NCBI GenBank assembly: GCA_947631955.1
Contig: CANRNJ010000001.1
Span: 248,001-312,000 of the forward strand
Direction of reading: 5' to 3'
Length of the DNA: 64,000 bases
From: an uncultured Lachnospiraceae bacterium
GTDB taxonomy: Bacteria; Bacillota; Clostridia; Lachnospirales; Lachnospiraceae
Shown here: one piece after another, positions 41,698 through 50,351 of the stretch
How the letters are laid out: each line of letters opens with the position of its first letter
How positions within the stretch are numbered: the stretch's first letter is position 1
The notes under the pieces: model-generated
What the model was told of the DNA's origin: nothing
Databases searched by the model: none
Seen by the model: the letters and a program-made list of their open reading frames with translations, nothing else
Program-made: the position numbers and the translations under genes

Positions 41698-42267
41698 CTA
41701 TCCCTTCAAAAATCCAAGAAACTTCTTCCATTCCAAATATCCCTTGAGATCGCCAAAGTCATATGCCGACTGCATCAGTTCCCGCACCGTTTCCGTCCAG
41801 TTTATGCTCTTTGAAAAATCCCATGTGTTCCATGTTTTCTGCTCTGCACCTGCTGCCGCCTTAGCGCTTACGGCATGCATCACTGTTTCCTCGAAGCTGC
41901 CTTTTCCGGTTTCCTTCAGATCAGCGGCATAAGCATACATCTCATAAGTATTGCAGCCTCTCGGATTCACCTGTGAGGCATCGATCACACGCTCGGTCAG
42001 ATTTCCCGCCGCATCCCATGACTTTACTCTGTATACCGGATGCTCCAAAGTATAGTCCTGTGCTTTATACACTTCCCCGGTAGAACCGTCCGCCGAATAC
42101 AGCCATCTGAATACCGGTTTTTCTTCGGTATTTCCTGTTTTCTTCGGATCTGCGCTCTTTGCAATATCGCTGATCCGGCCTGCGAAATCCTCGTCCGCCG
42201 CTTTCAGCGTTTTGCTATCCGTATATTCCGTTCCACAATAATTCCCTGATATCCCGTTGACAGCCAT
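41698..42267 (-). CDS. INGIS-type small protein, first gene of cluster A
   Basis: This 189-residue protein begins MAVNGISGNYCGTEYTDSKT, like the products at 39389, 54446 and 56618. The middle contains FRWLYSADGSTGEVYKAQDY and VKSWDAAGNLTERVIDASQ, probably beta strands. The C-terminus has WTETVRELMQSAYDFGD and YLEWKKFLGFLKG, the helical aromatic ending seen in this family. No signal peptide or cysteine motif stands out. GGAGG lies seven to eight bases before the ATG. It is the most upstream member of cluster A. The function is unknown. Confidence 0.65.
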   Translation of the reverse strand: MAVNGISGNYCGTEYTDSKTLKAADEDFAGRISDIAKSADPKKTGNTEEKPVFRWLYSADGSTGEVYKAQDYTLEHPVYRVKSWDAAGNLTERVIDASQVNPRGCNTYEMYAYAADLKETGKGSFEETVMHAVSAKAAAGAEQKTWNTWDFSKSINWTETVRELMQSAYDFGDLKGYLEWKKFLGFLKG

Positions 42268-42363
42268 TTTTATTCCTCCTGTTCTGCGGACCGCCGCCCC
42301 TTTTATAAGTAATACGAATTAAATCCGGAAAAAGTTTCACACAGCTCATACAATTTTAACCCG

Positions 42364-42575
42364 TCATACAGTATTTCCTCTTTTTTGCAAACAGGGCTTT
42401 AATCGCCCTGTGGGATCGGTTTGAATGTTGCCGCTCACATTCCTCATATCTCCCATAATTTTGCACATGGCCGCCACTCCTTTCTCGTCCTGCTTGAAAT
42501 ATCTTGCTTTCTTAGCAAGCGCTTCATAATTCATAGAAGACTGAAATACTGATCCCTGCCCTTTTTCCCAACGCC
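42364..42575 (-). pseudogene. C-terminal remnant of an Rpn/PD-(D/E)XK-type transposase-related protein
   Basis: The frame reads NYEALAKKARYFKQDEKGV followed by AAMCKIMGDMRN, a pattern I know as the tail of the PD-(D/E)XK (Rpn-like) family common in Clostridia. The nuclease domain is absent. Upstream codons in this frame lie inside the radical SAM gene. The family call is from memory. Confidence 0.4.
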
Positions 42576-42583
42576 GAAACAAT

Positions 42584-43687
42584 TCAAGGCTGCACCTTTC
42601 CTTCCATAATCGCCTCCACCTCGCTTCGCTTCTCATACAGCACACAGCCGCCTGCATGATCGTCTGTCAGAAGCTCTCCTTCGCGCAGCGCGGCAAACAG
42701 CGGCGAACGCAGCGCTTCCCGCAGAGAGGTGTCCCGCACATTGCTGTCCGAATACGGCGAGAACGGACAGGGCTCCGCTCCGCCATGGGAATTGATATGG
42801 AAAAATCCTCTGCCCGCGGCGATACAGCCGCCGGAGGTCTTTTCATCGCCGGGAAAAGATACAAACACCGTTTCCGGACAGCTTTCTCGCAAAAGTGCGA
42901 TCCCGTCCCGCAGAACCGTCCGTTCTTCTTCTCCGGGCGCAAGTTCCCTGCTTTCTTCCGTCACCGGCACAAATTCCACATAGACTACCAGCCTGCAGCC
43001 GCGGTCTGTCAGCGTATCAAGAAATGCGCGGGAGATAACCTCTCTGACATTCTGCGTCGTCACCGTAACGGAAACGCCAAACAACAATTCCTTACTATGT
43101 AGTGCGTCCATGTTGGAGATCAGCTTTTCATAGGCGCCCTTTCCGCGGCGTTTTTCCGTTTCTTCCCTGCCGCCTTCGATGCTCATGACCGGGATTAGGT
43201 TGCGGCACTTGTCAAACAGCCGGAAATAATCCTCGTCTATATAAGTGCCGTTCGTAAAGATGGGAAAAAGGATATTCGGCATTTTCCCTGCTGCCTCGAT
43301 AATGTCCCTGCGCAGCATCGGCTCACCTCCGGCCAGCAGGATAAAACTGACGCCGATCTCGTCTGCTTCCCGGAAGATTGCAAGCCATTCCGCATCGGTA
43401 AGCTGGCTTACCGGCGCCGCGTCTACGGTTGCATGATTGCAGCGGGAATAACAGCCCGCACAGTGCAGATTGCAGCTTGATGTGATACTGGCGATCAGAA
43501 ACGGCGGAATGTGTTCCCCGTTTCTTTCCGCCTCCGCACGGCGTTTGGAGGCTTTTTTGCTGGCTGCCGCAAACTGGAGCATAAACGCGCTCTCCCGCGG
43601 ATCTTTCAACGTCGCTTTCAACGCGCCTGCGACAATGTTCTCTACGCCCCGCGTCATATAAGTCTGTATATCAAATTCCTCATTCAT
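42584..43687 (-). CDS. Radical SAM protein
   Basis: This 367-residue enzyme has a radical SAM domain. The cluster motif ITSSCNLHCAGCYSRC (C-x3-C-x2-C) begins near residue 72, and LLAGGEPMLRRDI near 117 is the SAM-binding GGE motif. IFTNGTYID and MSIEGGREETEKRRG follow. The C-terminal part has extra cysteines (GGCIAAG, EPCPFSPY, GGCVLY), suggesting a SPASM-like second cluster. Relatives modify peptides or cofactors; no precursor peptide is seen nearby. It overlaps the MarR gene by eight bases, so they are co-expressed. Confidence 0.88.
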   Translation of the reverse strand: MNEEFDIQTYMTRGVENIVAGALKATLKDPRESAFMLQFAAASKKASKRRAEAERNGEHIPPFLIASITSSCNLHCAGCYSRCNHATVDAAPVSQLTDAEWLAIFREADEIGVSFILLAGGEPMLRRDIIEAAGKMPNILFPIFTNGTYIDEDYFRLFDKCRNLIPVMSIEGGREETEKRRGKGAYEKLISNMDALHSKELLFGVSVTVTTQNVREVISRAFLDTLTDRGCRLVVYVEFVPVTEESRELAPGEEERTVLRDGIALLRESCPETVFVSFPGDEKTSGGCIAAGRGFFHINSHGGAEPCPFSPYSDSNVRDTSLREALRSPLFAALREGELLTDDHAGGCVLYEKRSEVEAIMEGKVQP

Positions 43688-44156
43688 TTTCCGCTCCTCC
43701 GTTCTCGTGTGATTTTTTTGTCAATGTCCCGATGATCTCATACAGCGCCCGGTACAGTCCCGCCGCTTTGTCAGGCTCCAATTCCACGCAGGCCGCAAGC
43801 TTTTCAGGGATAGTAAGCGCCTTTTCCTTCAAGGCTTCTCCGGCTTCGGTAAGTGTGACGAAAACATCCCGCTCGTCCGTTTCTGAGCGCCGTCTTGTCA
43901 GACAGCCTTTTTCCTCCAGCCGTTTCAAAAGTGGCGTCAGCGTACTGGAATCAAGAAACAATTTTTCGCCCACCTCTTTAACGCGCAGTTCCTTATATTC
44001 CCACAAAACCATCATGGTGATGTACTGTGTATAGGTCAGCCCCAGTTCATCCAGATACGGCTTATATGCCTTGACGACCTCCTTGGAACAGACATAGAGA
44101 GGAAAGCAAAGCTGATTTTTCAATTTCAGCGCAGCGTACTTATCTTTCCGATCCAC
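43680..44156 (-). CDS. MarR family transcriptional regulator
   Basis: This 158-residue winged-helix repressor has the DNA-binding part LRVKEVGEKLFLDSSTLTPLLKRLEEKG near residues 57-86, followed by the wing TRRRSETDERDVFVTLTEAG. A cysteine near the N-terminus (KLKNQLCFPLY) lies where the peroxide-sensing OhrR branch has its reactive Cys, so redox control is possible. It probably regulates its own operon with the radical SAM gene. The gene starts 56 bases after the end of the CDF exporter region on the same strand. Confidence 0.9.
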   Translation of the reverse strand: MDRKDKYAALKLKNQLCFPLYVCSKEVVKAYKPYLDELGLTYTQYITMMVLWEYKELRVKEVGEKLFLDSSTLTPLLKRLEEKGCLTRRRSETDERDVFVTLTEAGEALKEKALTIPEKLAACVELEPDKAAGLYRALYEIIGTLTKKSHENGGAENE

Positions 44157-44211
44157 TTTTCATCCTCCTTGCAAAACATTCCCTGTTCATGCGCCCAAAT
44201 GAGCCTGTGCG

Positions 44212-45315
44212 CTAATCGCTGACATCACTGTCTAAGACCGCGATAAATTCATACGCCGCATACTGCTCTTTCATGCGCCTTATAATGCCACCCTCGATTT
44301 CCGCCTTGTTCTCCGCCTTAAAATCGATGATCAGGTCAAAGGATACCAGTTTTTTCTCTGTATCCACATAAAAACCGTGCATCTGCAAAACTTCCGGGTA
44401 TTCTTGGACAAGAGCGGACAACGCTTTTTTCATATCGGCAAAGACCTCGTCCACCGTATTGGAAGCGTAAATGCCGACTGTCAGGACAATACCGTAATTT
44501 CTGTATACATCTTCCGTGATCTGCCTGGTCAGTCCGTGGATCTCTCTTGCCGTCATATCGTCCGGCAGTTCAATATGTACAGAACCGATCAGACGCTCCG
44601 GTCCGTATTGGTGCAGAAAAAGATCATAGGCCCCCAATACCGCCGGATTTTTGCAGATAAAATCTTTTAACTCTGTGGACAGCTGACTGTCCACCCTTGT
44701 TCCGATAATATTTCCAAGGCTTTCCAACAGGATCTCTATCCCCGCTTTCAGAATAAAGACAGCGATCACAACGCCAAGGATCCCCTCAATGCTGACCGAA
44801 AATGCCATGCTGACAGCTGCCGCCGCGAGGGTAGAAAGGGAGATAAACGCATCCATCACCGAGTCCGTGCCGGAAGCGGCCAGCGACTCCGAATGATAGG
44901 TCCTGCCCGCCGCTTTGCAAAAGCGTCCGAATATCAGTTTAACTGCCGCCGCAGCCGCTATGATCACCAGTGATACCACCGAATAATCCGCCGTTTCCGG
45001 GTGGAACATCTTGTCAAAGGATTCCCGGAAAGCCGCAGATCCGGCCAGTAAAATGATAACCGCCACGGTGACGGAAGTGATATATTCGATCTTCCCATAG
45101 CCGTAGGGATGCTTTTTATCCGGCATCCTGCCGGCCAGCTTCGTCCCAATGATGGTAACGACCGACGACAGAGCGTCCGTCAGGTTATTGATACCGTCCA
45201 GAATGATCGCTATGGAGTGGCTCAAAAACCCCACCGCTAATTTGAATGCCACCAGCACGGCATTGACAAAAATGCCGATCATGCTTATTTTTACGATTTC
45301 TTTTTCCCGTTCCAT
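44212..45315 (-). CDS. Cation diffusion facilitator family transporter
   Basis: This 367-residue metal exporter (zinc, manganese or iron) has six helices. Metal-site residues appear in SIAIILDGINNLTDALSS near residue 40 and in YHSESLAASGTDSVMDAF near 145. After the helices there is a cytoplasmic ferredoxin-like domain, and the tail is longer than in the shortest members. The frame extends to an ATG at 45390, but a consensus promoter overlaps those codons, so the ATG at 45315 with GGGAG nine bases upstream is the start. The metal cannot be named from sequence. Confidence 0.9.
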   Translation of the reverse strand: MEREKEIVKISMIGIFVNAVLVAFKLAVGFLSHSIAIILDGINNLTDALSSVVTIIGTKLAGRMPDKKHPYGYGKIEYITSVTVAVIILLAGSAAFRESFDKMFHPETADYSVVSLVIIAAAAAVKLIFGRFCKAAGRTYHSESLAASGTDSVMDAFISLSTLAAAAVSMAFSVSIEGILGVVIAVFILKAGIEILLESLGNIIGTRVDSQLSTELKDFICKNPAVLGAYDLFLHQYGPERLIGSVHIELPDDMTAREIHGLTRQITEDVYRNYGIVLTVGIYASNTVDEVFADMKKALSALVQEYPEVLQMHGFYVDTEKKLVSFDLIIDFKAENKAEIEGGIIRRMKEQYAAYEFIAVLDSDVSD

Positions 45316-45378
45316 CTTCCTTTGCTCCCGCTGCGCCTCTTTTAATCTGTAAAGATTTAATCGTGCGCGATTTATTAG

Positions 45379-45407
45379 AGTATATATCATATGTGACTAC
45401 TTTTCAA
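45379..45407 (-). promoter_or_regulatory. Promoter of the CDF exporter gene
   Basis: On the minus strand TTGAAA (45402-45407), 17 bases, TATACT (45379-45384). It places the transcription start near 45372 and rules out the upstream ATG at 45390 as a translation start. Confidence 0.82.
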
Positions 45408-45639
45408 GACTGCTTTATGATTTGATAACACGGCGGCAGCAGCAAAAGACCTTCCATGCGATCCTTAACGCTATGCAAAAGTGTGTTTTGTGTTTCGTTT
45501 CTTGACTATCAAATATATTTTATCATCCTTTTCTACCCTATAGATCCTTGGGAGTTTTGCTAATATTCTCTTTCAAACAAAATTCTTCATTAATCTTCGT
45601 AATAACAAGAACCATTCTCTTGACCTTCGCCCACCTCAT

Positions 45640-45793
45640 AGACACAAGTCCCACAAGCGGTCTCACATTTCGTCCATTAGCGCCTTCACTGAAAGCGAAA
45701 ATTTATCTGATCTGGAAAAAATATCAGGTGTTTACGCCGATTGCGGACAGATTTTTAGACGAGGCGAAAAAACATCTCATAACCGTAGAATAA
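45640..45793 (+). pseudogene. C-terminal remnant of a LysR family regulator
   Basis: The end of an 81-codon frame reads GLTFRPLAPSLKAKIYLIW and then KKYQVFTPIADRFLDEAKK, the usual last strand and helix of a LysR effector domain. The DNA-binding domain and most of the effector domain are missing, and the upstream part of the frame does not fit. The rest of the 520-base gap (45316-45834) holds only the CDF promoter. Confidence 0.55.
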
Positions 45794-45834
45794 AACATTG
45801 TCAATGTCAATCATAGCATATCGGAAACAGGCTT

Positions 45835-47139
45835 TTAAGAATCGGACGCCTGTTTTTTCGGACGTTTTACGGGCTCATAGAGTTTCTTCATGATTTTTAC
45901 CACCTGCTCCTCACCGCCCGGAGTTATCGTGTAGGTATATTTTCCCGCGATGCTGCCAAATGTGATCACACGCTCGGCCTGCAGCCTTTCTTTCAGATAA
46001 TCGATCATGTTTTCTTTGGTCGCGTTGTGATTATAGATTTTGATATATGCGCAGCCGGGATAGTCGGTGGAATCGTATTTTAACACTTTCAGTTTTTGGG
46101 TGAAGCCGTGTGCATCCAGTGCCTGATAGATCTTTTCGATGCGTTCCTTTTGGTCGATCAGCATAAAATAAACGACACCCTGACCTGCGGGGACGTCTTG
46201 TTTGACATAGTTTCTGTAGGGCGAGAGGCGGTAAGCTGCAATCAGTCGGTTATAGATCTCATCGTCCGTATCCTGACAGTATATGACCAGCATATCGTCA
46301 ACGATCACGTTGGCAAACCAGTGCATGCCGCGGCTTCGCAGAAAAGAGATCATTTCTTCCGTGCATTTGTCGGAGATCATATAGGAATAGACGTATCTTT
46401 TTTCCGAGATGTCATACAGTACCGCGCCGTCCATGGCGATCACCGGAAGCCGCAGGCGGATATCCTGAAGCGGTTCCATGATCGATGCGGGCGTACGCAT
46501 GGTGGATACCGTAAAAAGCGCACCGTCGTCGAGCAGCCGGTTCAGCTCCACGCGAGTGAAGCCGGAGAGGACGTGTTCTTTGGTGAGCAGGGTGTCGTCC
46601 AGGCCGGATATAAAGAGAATATCCTTGTTCCGTTCTCTCGGCAGACGGAGCAGATTGACGGCAACGCCGACCGCGATGCCGATCAGCGTGTCCAGAACGC
46701 GGTTCCAGACAAAAAGATACGGATCGGCATCTTTTGCATGGTTTACGACGATGCTCAGATAGACGACACAGGAGAAATAAGAGGCTTGCTTCCTGCGCAG
46801 CAGTACAGTCGTATAGAGGACGCCGATGATCATCAATGATACAACAATTTGTTGTATAAAGATTCCGTTTTCAAATAACAGAGAGAGTATGGGCAGCAGT
46901 ATGAGCGTCAGCAGACCCAAAGCGGCGCCGACTGCCGTGCCGATCAGACGCTGCCTGGCGTTCTGCTTCGTGTCGCTCACATAATCCTGCATACACCACA
47001 GAGCGGCCAGCTGCGAATAGAATACGATTCCCGTTCCGCTGCGCATAAGGTCGACGCAGTAGCACAGAAAAACGGCGGCTGCAGATTTGATGATCCGCAG
47101 CCCGATAGGTGGCAGATGGAAATTTTCTCTTTTTTTCAT
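45835..47139 (-). CDS. FUSC/aromatic acid exporter-like membrane protein fused to a HAD-like domain
   Basis: This 434-residue protein has two parts. Residues 1-165 have about six helices like FUSC/ArAE exporters (RIIKSAAAVFLCYCVDLMRSG, AALWCMQDYVSDTKQNARQR). Residues 170-430 resemble a Cof-type HAD phosphatase, with VIAMDGAVLYD and a cap region. The first HAD motif reads ISGLDDTLLT: the nucleophile Asp is replaced by Gly, and GDxxND is not seen. The HAD part is therefore probably a non-catalytic regulatory domain. ATG at 47139 overlaps the kinase-like stop (ATGA). It is the last gene of the amino-acid transporter operon. Confidence 0.8.
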   Translation of the reverse strand: MKKRENFHLPPIGLRIIKSAAAVFLCYCVDLMRSGTGIVFYSQLAALWCMQDYVSDTKQNARQRLIGTAVGAALGLLTLILLPILSLLFENGIFIQQIVVSLMIIGVLYTTVLLRRKQASYFSCVVYLSIVVNHAKDADPYLFVWNRVLDTLIGIAVGVAVNLLRLPRERNKDILFISGLDDTLLTKEHVLSGFTRVELNRLLDDGALFTVSTMRTPASIMEPLQDIRLRLPVIAMDGAVLYDISEKRYVYSYMISDKCTEEMISFLRSRGMHWFANVIVDDMLVIYCQDTDDEIYNRLIAAYRLSPYRNYVKQDVPAGQGVVYFMLIDQKERIEKIYQALDAHGFTQKLKVLKYDSTDYPGCAYIKIYNHNATKENMIDYLKERLQAERVITFGSIAGKYTYTITPGGEEQVVKIMKKLYEPVKRPKKQASDS

Positions 47140-47732
47140 TTCCACTTATCCTTTACAATAGCCGCAAGGATATCTGCGGTTTTCTCGATGCCGAAACGGC
47201 TGCTGTCCAGCATGATGTCTTTGAAGTCGAAAGGACTGTTCCAGCCGGGGCAGTAGGTTCTATGGTAGTTGTCGCGGGCGGTGTCCACCTCGCGGATCAT
47301 TCGTCTGGCAGTTTTTGCATCCATCTGCAGGATGTCGGTACAGTTTTTCAGCCGCGCCTCATAGGGAGCATAGATATACACGCACAGCCGGTTTTCATGG
47401 CTGCGCAGGATGCTGTCGGCGCATCTGCCGACGATGATGCAGGATTCTCTGGCGGCCGTATCGAGAATGATATTTTTCTGTACCTCGAAGATCTCGTCTT
47501 TCAGGTTCGGCACGCCGATCCCCAGAGGATACATGCGGGGAAAAAATTTCAGTTTATCGCGTTCCTCTTCCTCGCTGATCACGGACACCGGAAGTCCCAT
47601 GCGCTTGGCTGTGGCTTCGACGATATCTCTGTCCAGATAATCGATATCGAGTATCTGTGACAGTCTGTGGGCGATGGAACGCCCCATGCTGCCAAACTGT
47701 CTGGAAATGGTAATGACGTATCGCTGCTCCAT
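47136..47732 (-). CDS. Cytidylate kinase-like family protein
   Basis: This 198-residue P-loop-type protein begins with VITISRQFGSMGRSIAHRLSQ, the modified nucleotide-binding loop of the cytidylate-kinase-like (AAA_26) family. It continues with YLDRDIVEATAKRMGLP, CIIVGRCADSIL and a DTARDNYHRTYCPG lid-like segment. True cytidylate kinase is longer and has a different loop. Members of this family are common in gut Clostridia next to transporters; the substrate is not known. It lies between an ABC permease gene and the FUSC-HAD gene, all on one transcript. Confidence 0.82.
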   Translation of the reverse strand: MEQRYVITISRQFGSMGRSIAHRLSQILDIDYLDRDIVEATAKRMGLPVSVISEEEERDKLKFFPRMYPLGIGVPNLKDEIFEVQKNIILDTAARESCIIVGRCADSILRSHENRLCVYIYAPYEARLKNCTDILQMDAKTARRMIREVDTARDNYHRTYCPGWNSPFDFKDIMLDSSRFGIEKTADILAAIVKDKWK

Positions 47733-47753
47733 AACTCCTCTTTTCCGCCGCGG

Positions 47754-48524
47754 CTATGCGGCTTTCATTAATCTGGGCTGCCTGTTTCTGCGCTTCTGCA
47801 TTCCGCGGACGATGCAGGAGAGCGTGTAATTGATCGCAAAGTAGATGACCGCGGCGAAGCCGAACAGGACGAATACATCCGACACGTTGATATTGCCGGT
47901 GCCGTTGTACTGGCTGGCGGAACTCAGAATCTGCTTTACCCTCGCCATCAGCTCTATGACCGCCACGTTGGCCAGATAGGACGAGTCCTTGATGGTCGAT
48001 GTTACCTGGCTCAACAGGGTGGGCAGGATACTGCGGTAAGCCTGCGGCAGAATAATGTAGACAAAGGTCTGGACAATGTTGAAACCTTGCGCGTGCGCTG
48101 CTTCGAACTGTCCTTTGGCAATCCCGTTCAGTCCGCCCCTGACGATCTCCGCGATGACCGAAGAGGTAAAAAGGATCAGAGCCACCGCCGCCTTAAAGAG
48201 AAGCTTGGTTTCCACGCTGGTCAGGCCGAACATTTTCCGTGCAAAAAATGCCGGACAGGGACAGAAGACCAGGCAGATGAAGATCCACAACAGAAGCGGC
48301 GTGTTCCGGAATACTTCGATATAGATTACCGCCAGCATATGCAGGATCCGCGGTATAACGCCTTTGGTACAGTAGTTGCGGACCAGTGCCAGTATCGAGC
48401 CGATCAGGATGCTGCACAGCACGGCGATCACGGATATGATCAGCGTGAACAGCACACCTTTGCCGATATAAATCAGAATATTTTTGTTCTGCAGCATGGA
48501 AAGGCTTGCTTCCAGGTTATTCAT
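47754..48524 (-). CDS. Amino-acid ABC transporter permease 2
   Basis: This 256-residue His/Glu/Gln-type permease has five helices. The EAA loop is visible as EIVRGGLNGIAKGQFEAAHAQG near residue 125 and ILPQAYRSILPTLLSQ follows. IYIEVFRNTPLLLWIF near 68 is typical. It starts within the end of the other permease gene (eight-base overlap), so the pair probably forms a heterodimer. GGAGG lies nine bases before its ATG. A Cys-Pro-Cys-Pro turn (VFCPCPAFF) is unusual in the periplasmic loop. Confidence 0.92.
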   Translation of the reverse strand: MNNLEASLSMLQNKNILIYIGKGVLFTLIISVIAVLCSILIGSILALVRNYCTKGVIPRILHMLAVIYIEVFRNTPLLLWIFICLVFCPCPAFFARKMFGLTSVETKLLFKAAVALILFTSSVIAEIVRGGLNGIAKGQFEAAHAQGFNIVQTFVYIILPQAYRSILPTLLSQVTSTIKDSSYLANVAVIELMARVKQILSSASQYNGTGNINVSDVFVLFGFAAVIYFAINYTLSCIVRGMQKRRNRQPRLMKAA

Positions 48525-49254
48525 TTGCCGTCACCTCCGATCCGCCGTTTCGGGTCCGTGTAAATTCCACTCTCTGTTCCCTGCGCTTCAAGGCCAGCTC
48601 CCATGTGCTGGCGATCTTGGAGAGAGGGAAACATATAATAAAGAACAAAAAGCCGCTGACCAGATAGGCGGGCGCATAGGCGCCGCCGGTATTTACGCCT
48701 GTCACGAAGCTGTAGGTCAGCGAGATCAGATCAGCGCCGCCGATAATGTACAGGCAGGAAGTGTTCTTGATCAGGTTTACTACCTGATTGACCATTGGCG
48801 GCAGGATGATCTTGATGCTCTGTGGCAGGATAATATAATACATTTTTTCCAGATAGTTGAAGCCCTGTGACTGCGCTGCCTCGAACTGTCCCTTGGGAAT
48901 CGCCTCGATTCCGGCGCGGACAACCTCCGCCATATAAGCGCCGGTGTACACGCCCAGGGCCAGAATACCTGTCGTGATGATACCGATGCTGTGTCCGGAG
49001 AAAGCAAGCGCATAGTATAGAAAACAGGTCTGCAGCAGGATAGGGGTATTTTGGATCACCTCTACATAGACCCGGCTGATCAGCTGCAGCGGTTTTTTAC
49101 CGCTGGTTGCCAGCAGGCCAAAAATAATACCGAGCGCCAAAGCCAGCAGTATGGCGAATACTGCCGTCCGCACCGTATTCCATAAGCCGAGCAGAAATGT
49201 GCCCCGATATAGCCATACTTTTTCCCATGCCCTCATTGAAAAGATACCGGACAT
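48517..49254 (-). CDS. Amino-acid ABC transporter permease 1
   Basis: This 245-residue permease has TVRTAVFAILLALALGIIFG as first core helix, YVEVIQNTPILLQT, and the EAA loop AEVVRAGIEAIPKGQFEAAQSQG. NLIKNTSCLYIIGGADL follows. The frame reaches 49269, but the ATG at 49254 has GGAGG seven bases upstream. A hairpin separates it from the binding-protein gene. With its partner it should form the membrane channel of the importer. Substrate is probably a polar amino acid; nothing closer can be said. Confidence 0.92.
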   Translation of the reverse strand: MSGIFSMRAWEKVWLYRGTFLLGLWNTVRTAVFAILLALALGIIFGLLATSGKKPLQLISRVYVEVIQNTPILLQTCFLYYALAFSGHSIGIITTGILALGVYTGAYMAEVVRAGIEAIPKGQFEAAQSQGFNYLEKMYYIILPQSIKIILPPMVNQVVNLIKNTSCLYIIGGADLISLTYSFVTGVNTGGAYAPAYLVSGFLFFIICFPLSKIASTWELALKRREQRVEFTRTRNGGSEVTANE

Positions 49255-49281
49255 TGCCTTTCCTCCCATCCGCTTTCATGA

Positions 49282-49315
49282 AAGAGGAGAACCGATCGCA
49301 TCGGATTCTCCTCTT
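49282..49315 (-). terminator. Hairpin between binding-protein and permease genes
   Basis: AAGAGGAGAAxCCGA and TCGGxTTCTCCTCTT form a stem of about 13 bp on the minus strand, followed by TCATG. It likely reduces read-through so the binding protein is made in excess. Confidence 0.68.
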
Positions 49316-49328
49316 CTGTTGACTTATG

Positions 49329-50279
49329 TTACTGCAGGTTGTTCTCCTCGATGAAGCCCTGAATCGTGCCATCGGCAAGCCATGTGGTGATCAGGCCGTC
49401 CACATATGTAGAGAAGTCGGAACCTTTCGTGGTTGCTACACCGTAATCCTGCGGTGCAAATTCCTCTTCAATATAAGAGCGGCTGTCCGTCTGGTAGATC
49501 GCCAGAATGGATTTGTCCACGCAGAAAGCGTCAACCTCGCCTGCGCTGAGCGCGGTGGATATCGCCGGATAGTCGTCGTACTGCTGGAAGGAAACGCCTG
49601 TTGTCCAGAGCGCCGGATCAAAAGTTTCCTCATCGAAGCCGTCACCGGAGATCAGGCCCGCGTCTATCATAGCGCTGACCAGAGATTTGGCCGATGTGGA
49701 ACCGGACGATACGCCCACAGTCTTATCTGCCAGGCCCGCCAGGTCGGTGATGCCGCTTGCATTCTCCACCAGAACCGTTACATGGTCCGTGTAGTAAGGC
49801 GTTGAGAAATCCCAGTTCTCTTTTCTCTCATCCGTGATCGTAAATGTTGCAAGTACGCAGTCGATATCACCGGAGTCGAGAAGCTCCGTTCTGGTAGCTG
49901 CCGTGACGGTGGTAAATTCGATGTCAACGCCCAGAGATTCCGCGATCTTCTCAGCGATGGAAATCTCCATACCGGAATACTCGCCGGTTATCGTGTCCTG
50001 AAAACCGAATCCTTCTACCGCGTTCTTGACGCCGACACGCAGGACGCCTCTGTCGATGATCGCCTGCACGTCCGGGCCGTATTCGCTGTCTGCCTCGGCG
50101 CTGTCTGCGGGCGCAGCCTCGTCCTCATCTGTTTCAGCTGCGGTATCCGTTGTTTCGGCTGCCGTCTCCTCGGTGGTCTCGGCCGGTGCTGCCGTCTCCT
50201 CCGCTGTGCTGCCGCATCCGGCAAGCAGCATGGCGGATGCCGTCAGCGCTGCCACAAAAACTTTAGTAAATCTTTTCAT
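49329..50279 (-). CDS. Amino-acid-binding lipoprotein of the ABC transporter
   Basis: This 316-residue protein has a lipoprotein signal ending AMLLAGCGS. A long acidic Thr/Ala/Glu linker (residues 25-65) and a type II periplasmic-binding domain follow. IDRGVLRVGVKNAVEGFGF near 75 and YSGMEISIAEKIAESLGV are typical, as are DIDCVLATFTITDERKENW and FSTPYYTDHVTVLV with the amino-acid-contacting Thr and Arg. ATG at 50279 has GGAGG ten bases upstream. It follows the ATPase gene and precedes the permeases. Confidence 0.92.
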   Translation of the reverse strand: MKRFTKVFVAALTASAMLLAGCGSTAEETAAPAETTEETAAETTDTAAETDEDEAAPADSAEADSEYGPDVQAIIDRGVLRVGVKNAVEGFGFQDTITGEYSGMEISIAEKIAESLGVDIEFTTVTAATRTELLDSGDIDCVLATFTITDERKENWDFSTPYYTDHVTVLVENASGITDLAGLADKTVGVSSGSTSAKSLVSAMIDAGLISGDGFDEETFDPALWTTGVSFQQYDDYPAISTALSAGEVDAFCVDKSILAIYQTDSRSYIEEEFAPQDYGVATTKGSDFSTYVDGLITTWLADGTIQGFIEENNLQ

Positions 50280-50351
50280 ACTCCTCATTCCTCCTTTTGC
50301 CTTTTAGCAAAGGCGATAATCTATATCAAAGCCGTTGGCATTGATATCACG

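Noticed and set aside
37127..42267. Cluster A as a prophage tail module
   Set aside because: No capsid, terminase, portal, tail-tube or lysis gene was recognised; sizes and order do not fit.
42364..42657. Full-length 97-residue protein
   Set aside because: The first third overlaps the radical SAM gene in another frame; only the C-terminal part resembles a known family, so it is listed as a remnant.
45316..45390. Upstream ATG at 45390 as start of the CDF exporter
   Set aside because: The -10 box of the gene's promoter lies downstream of it.
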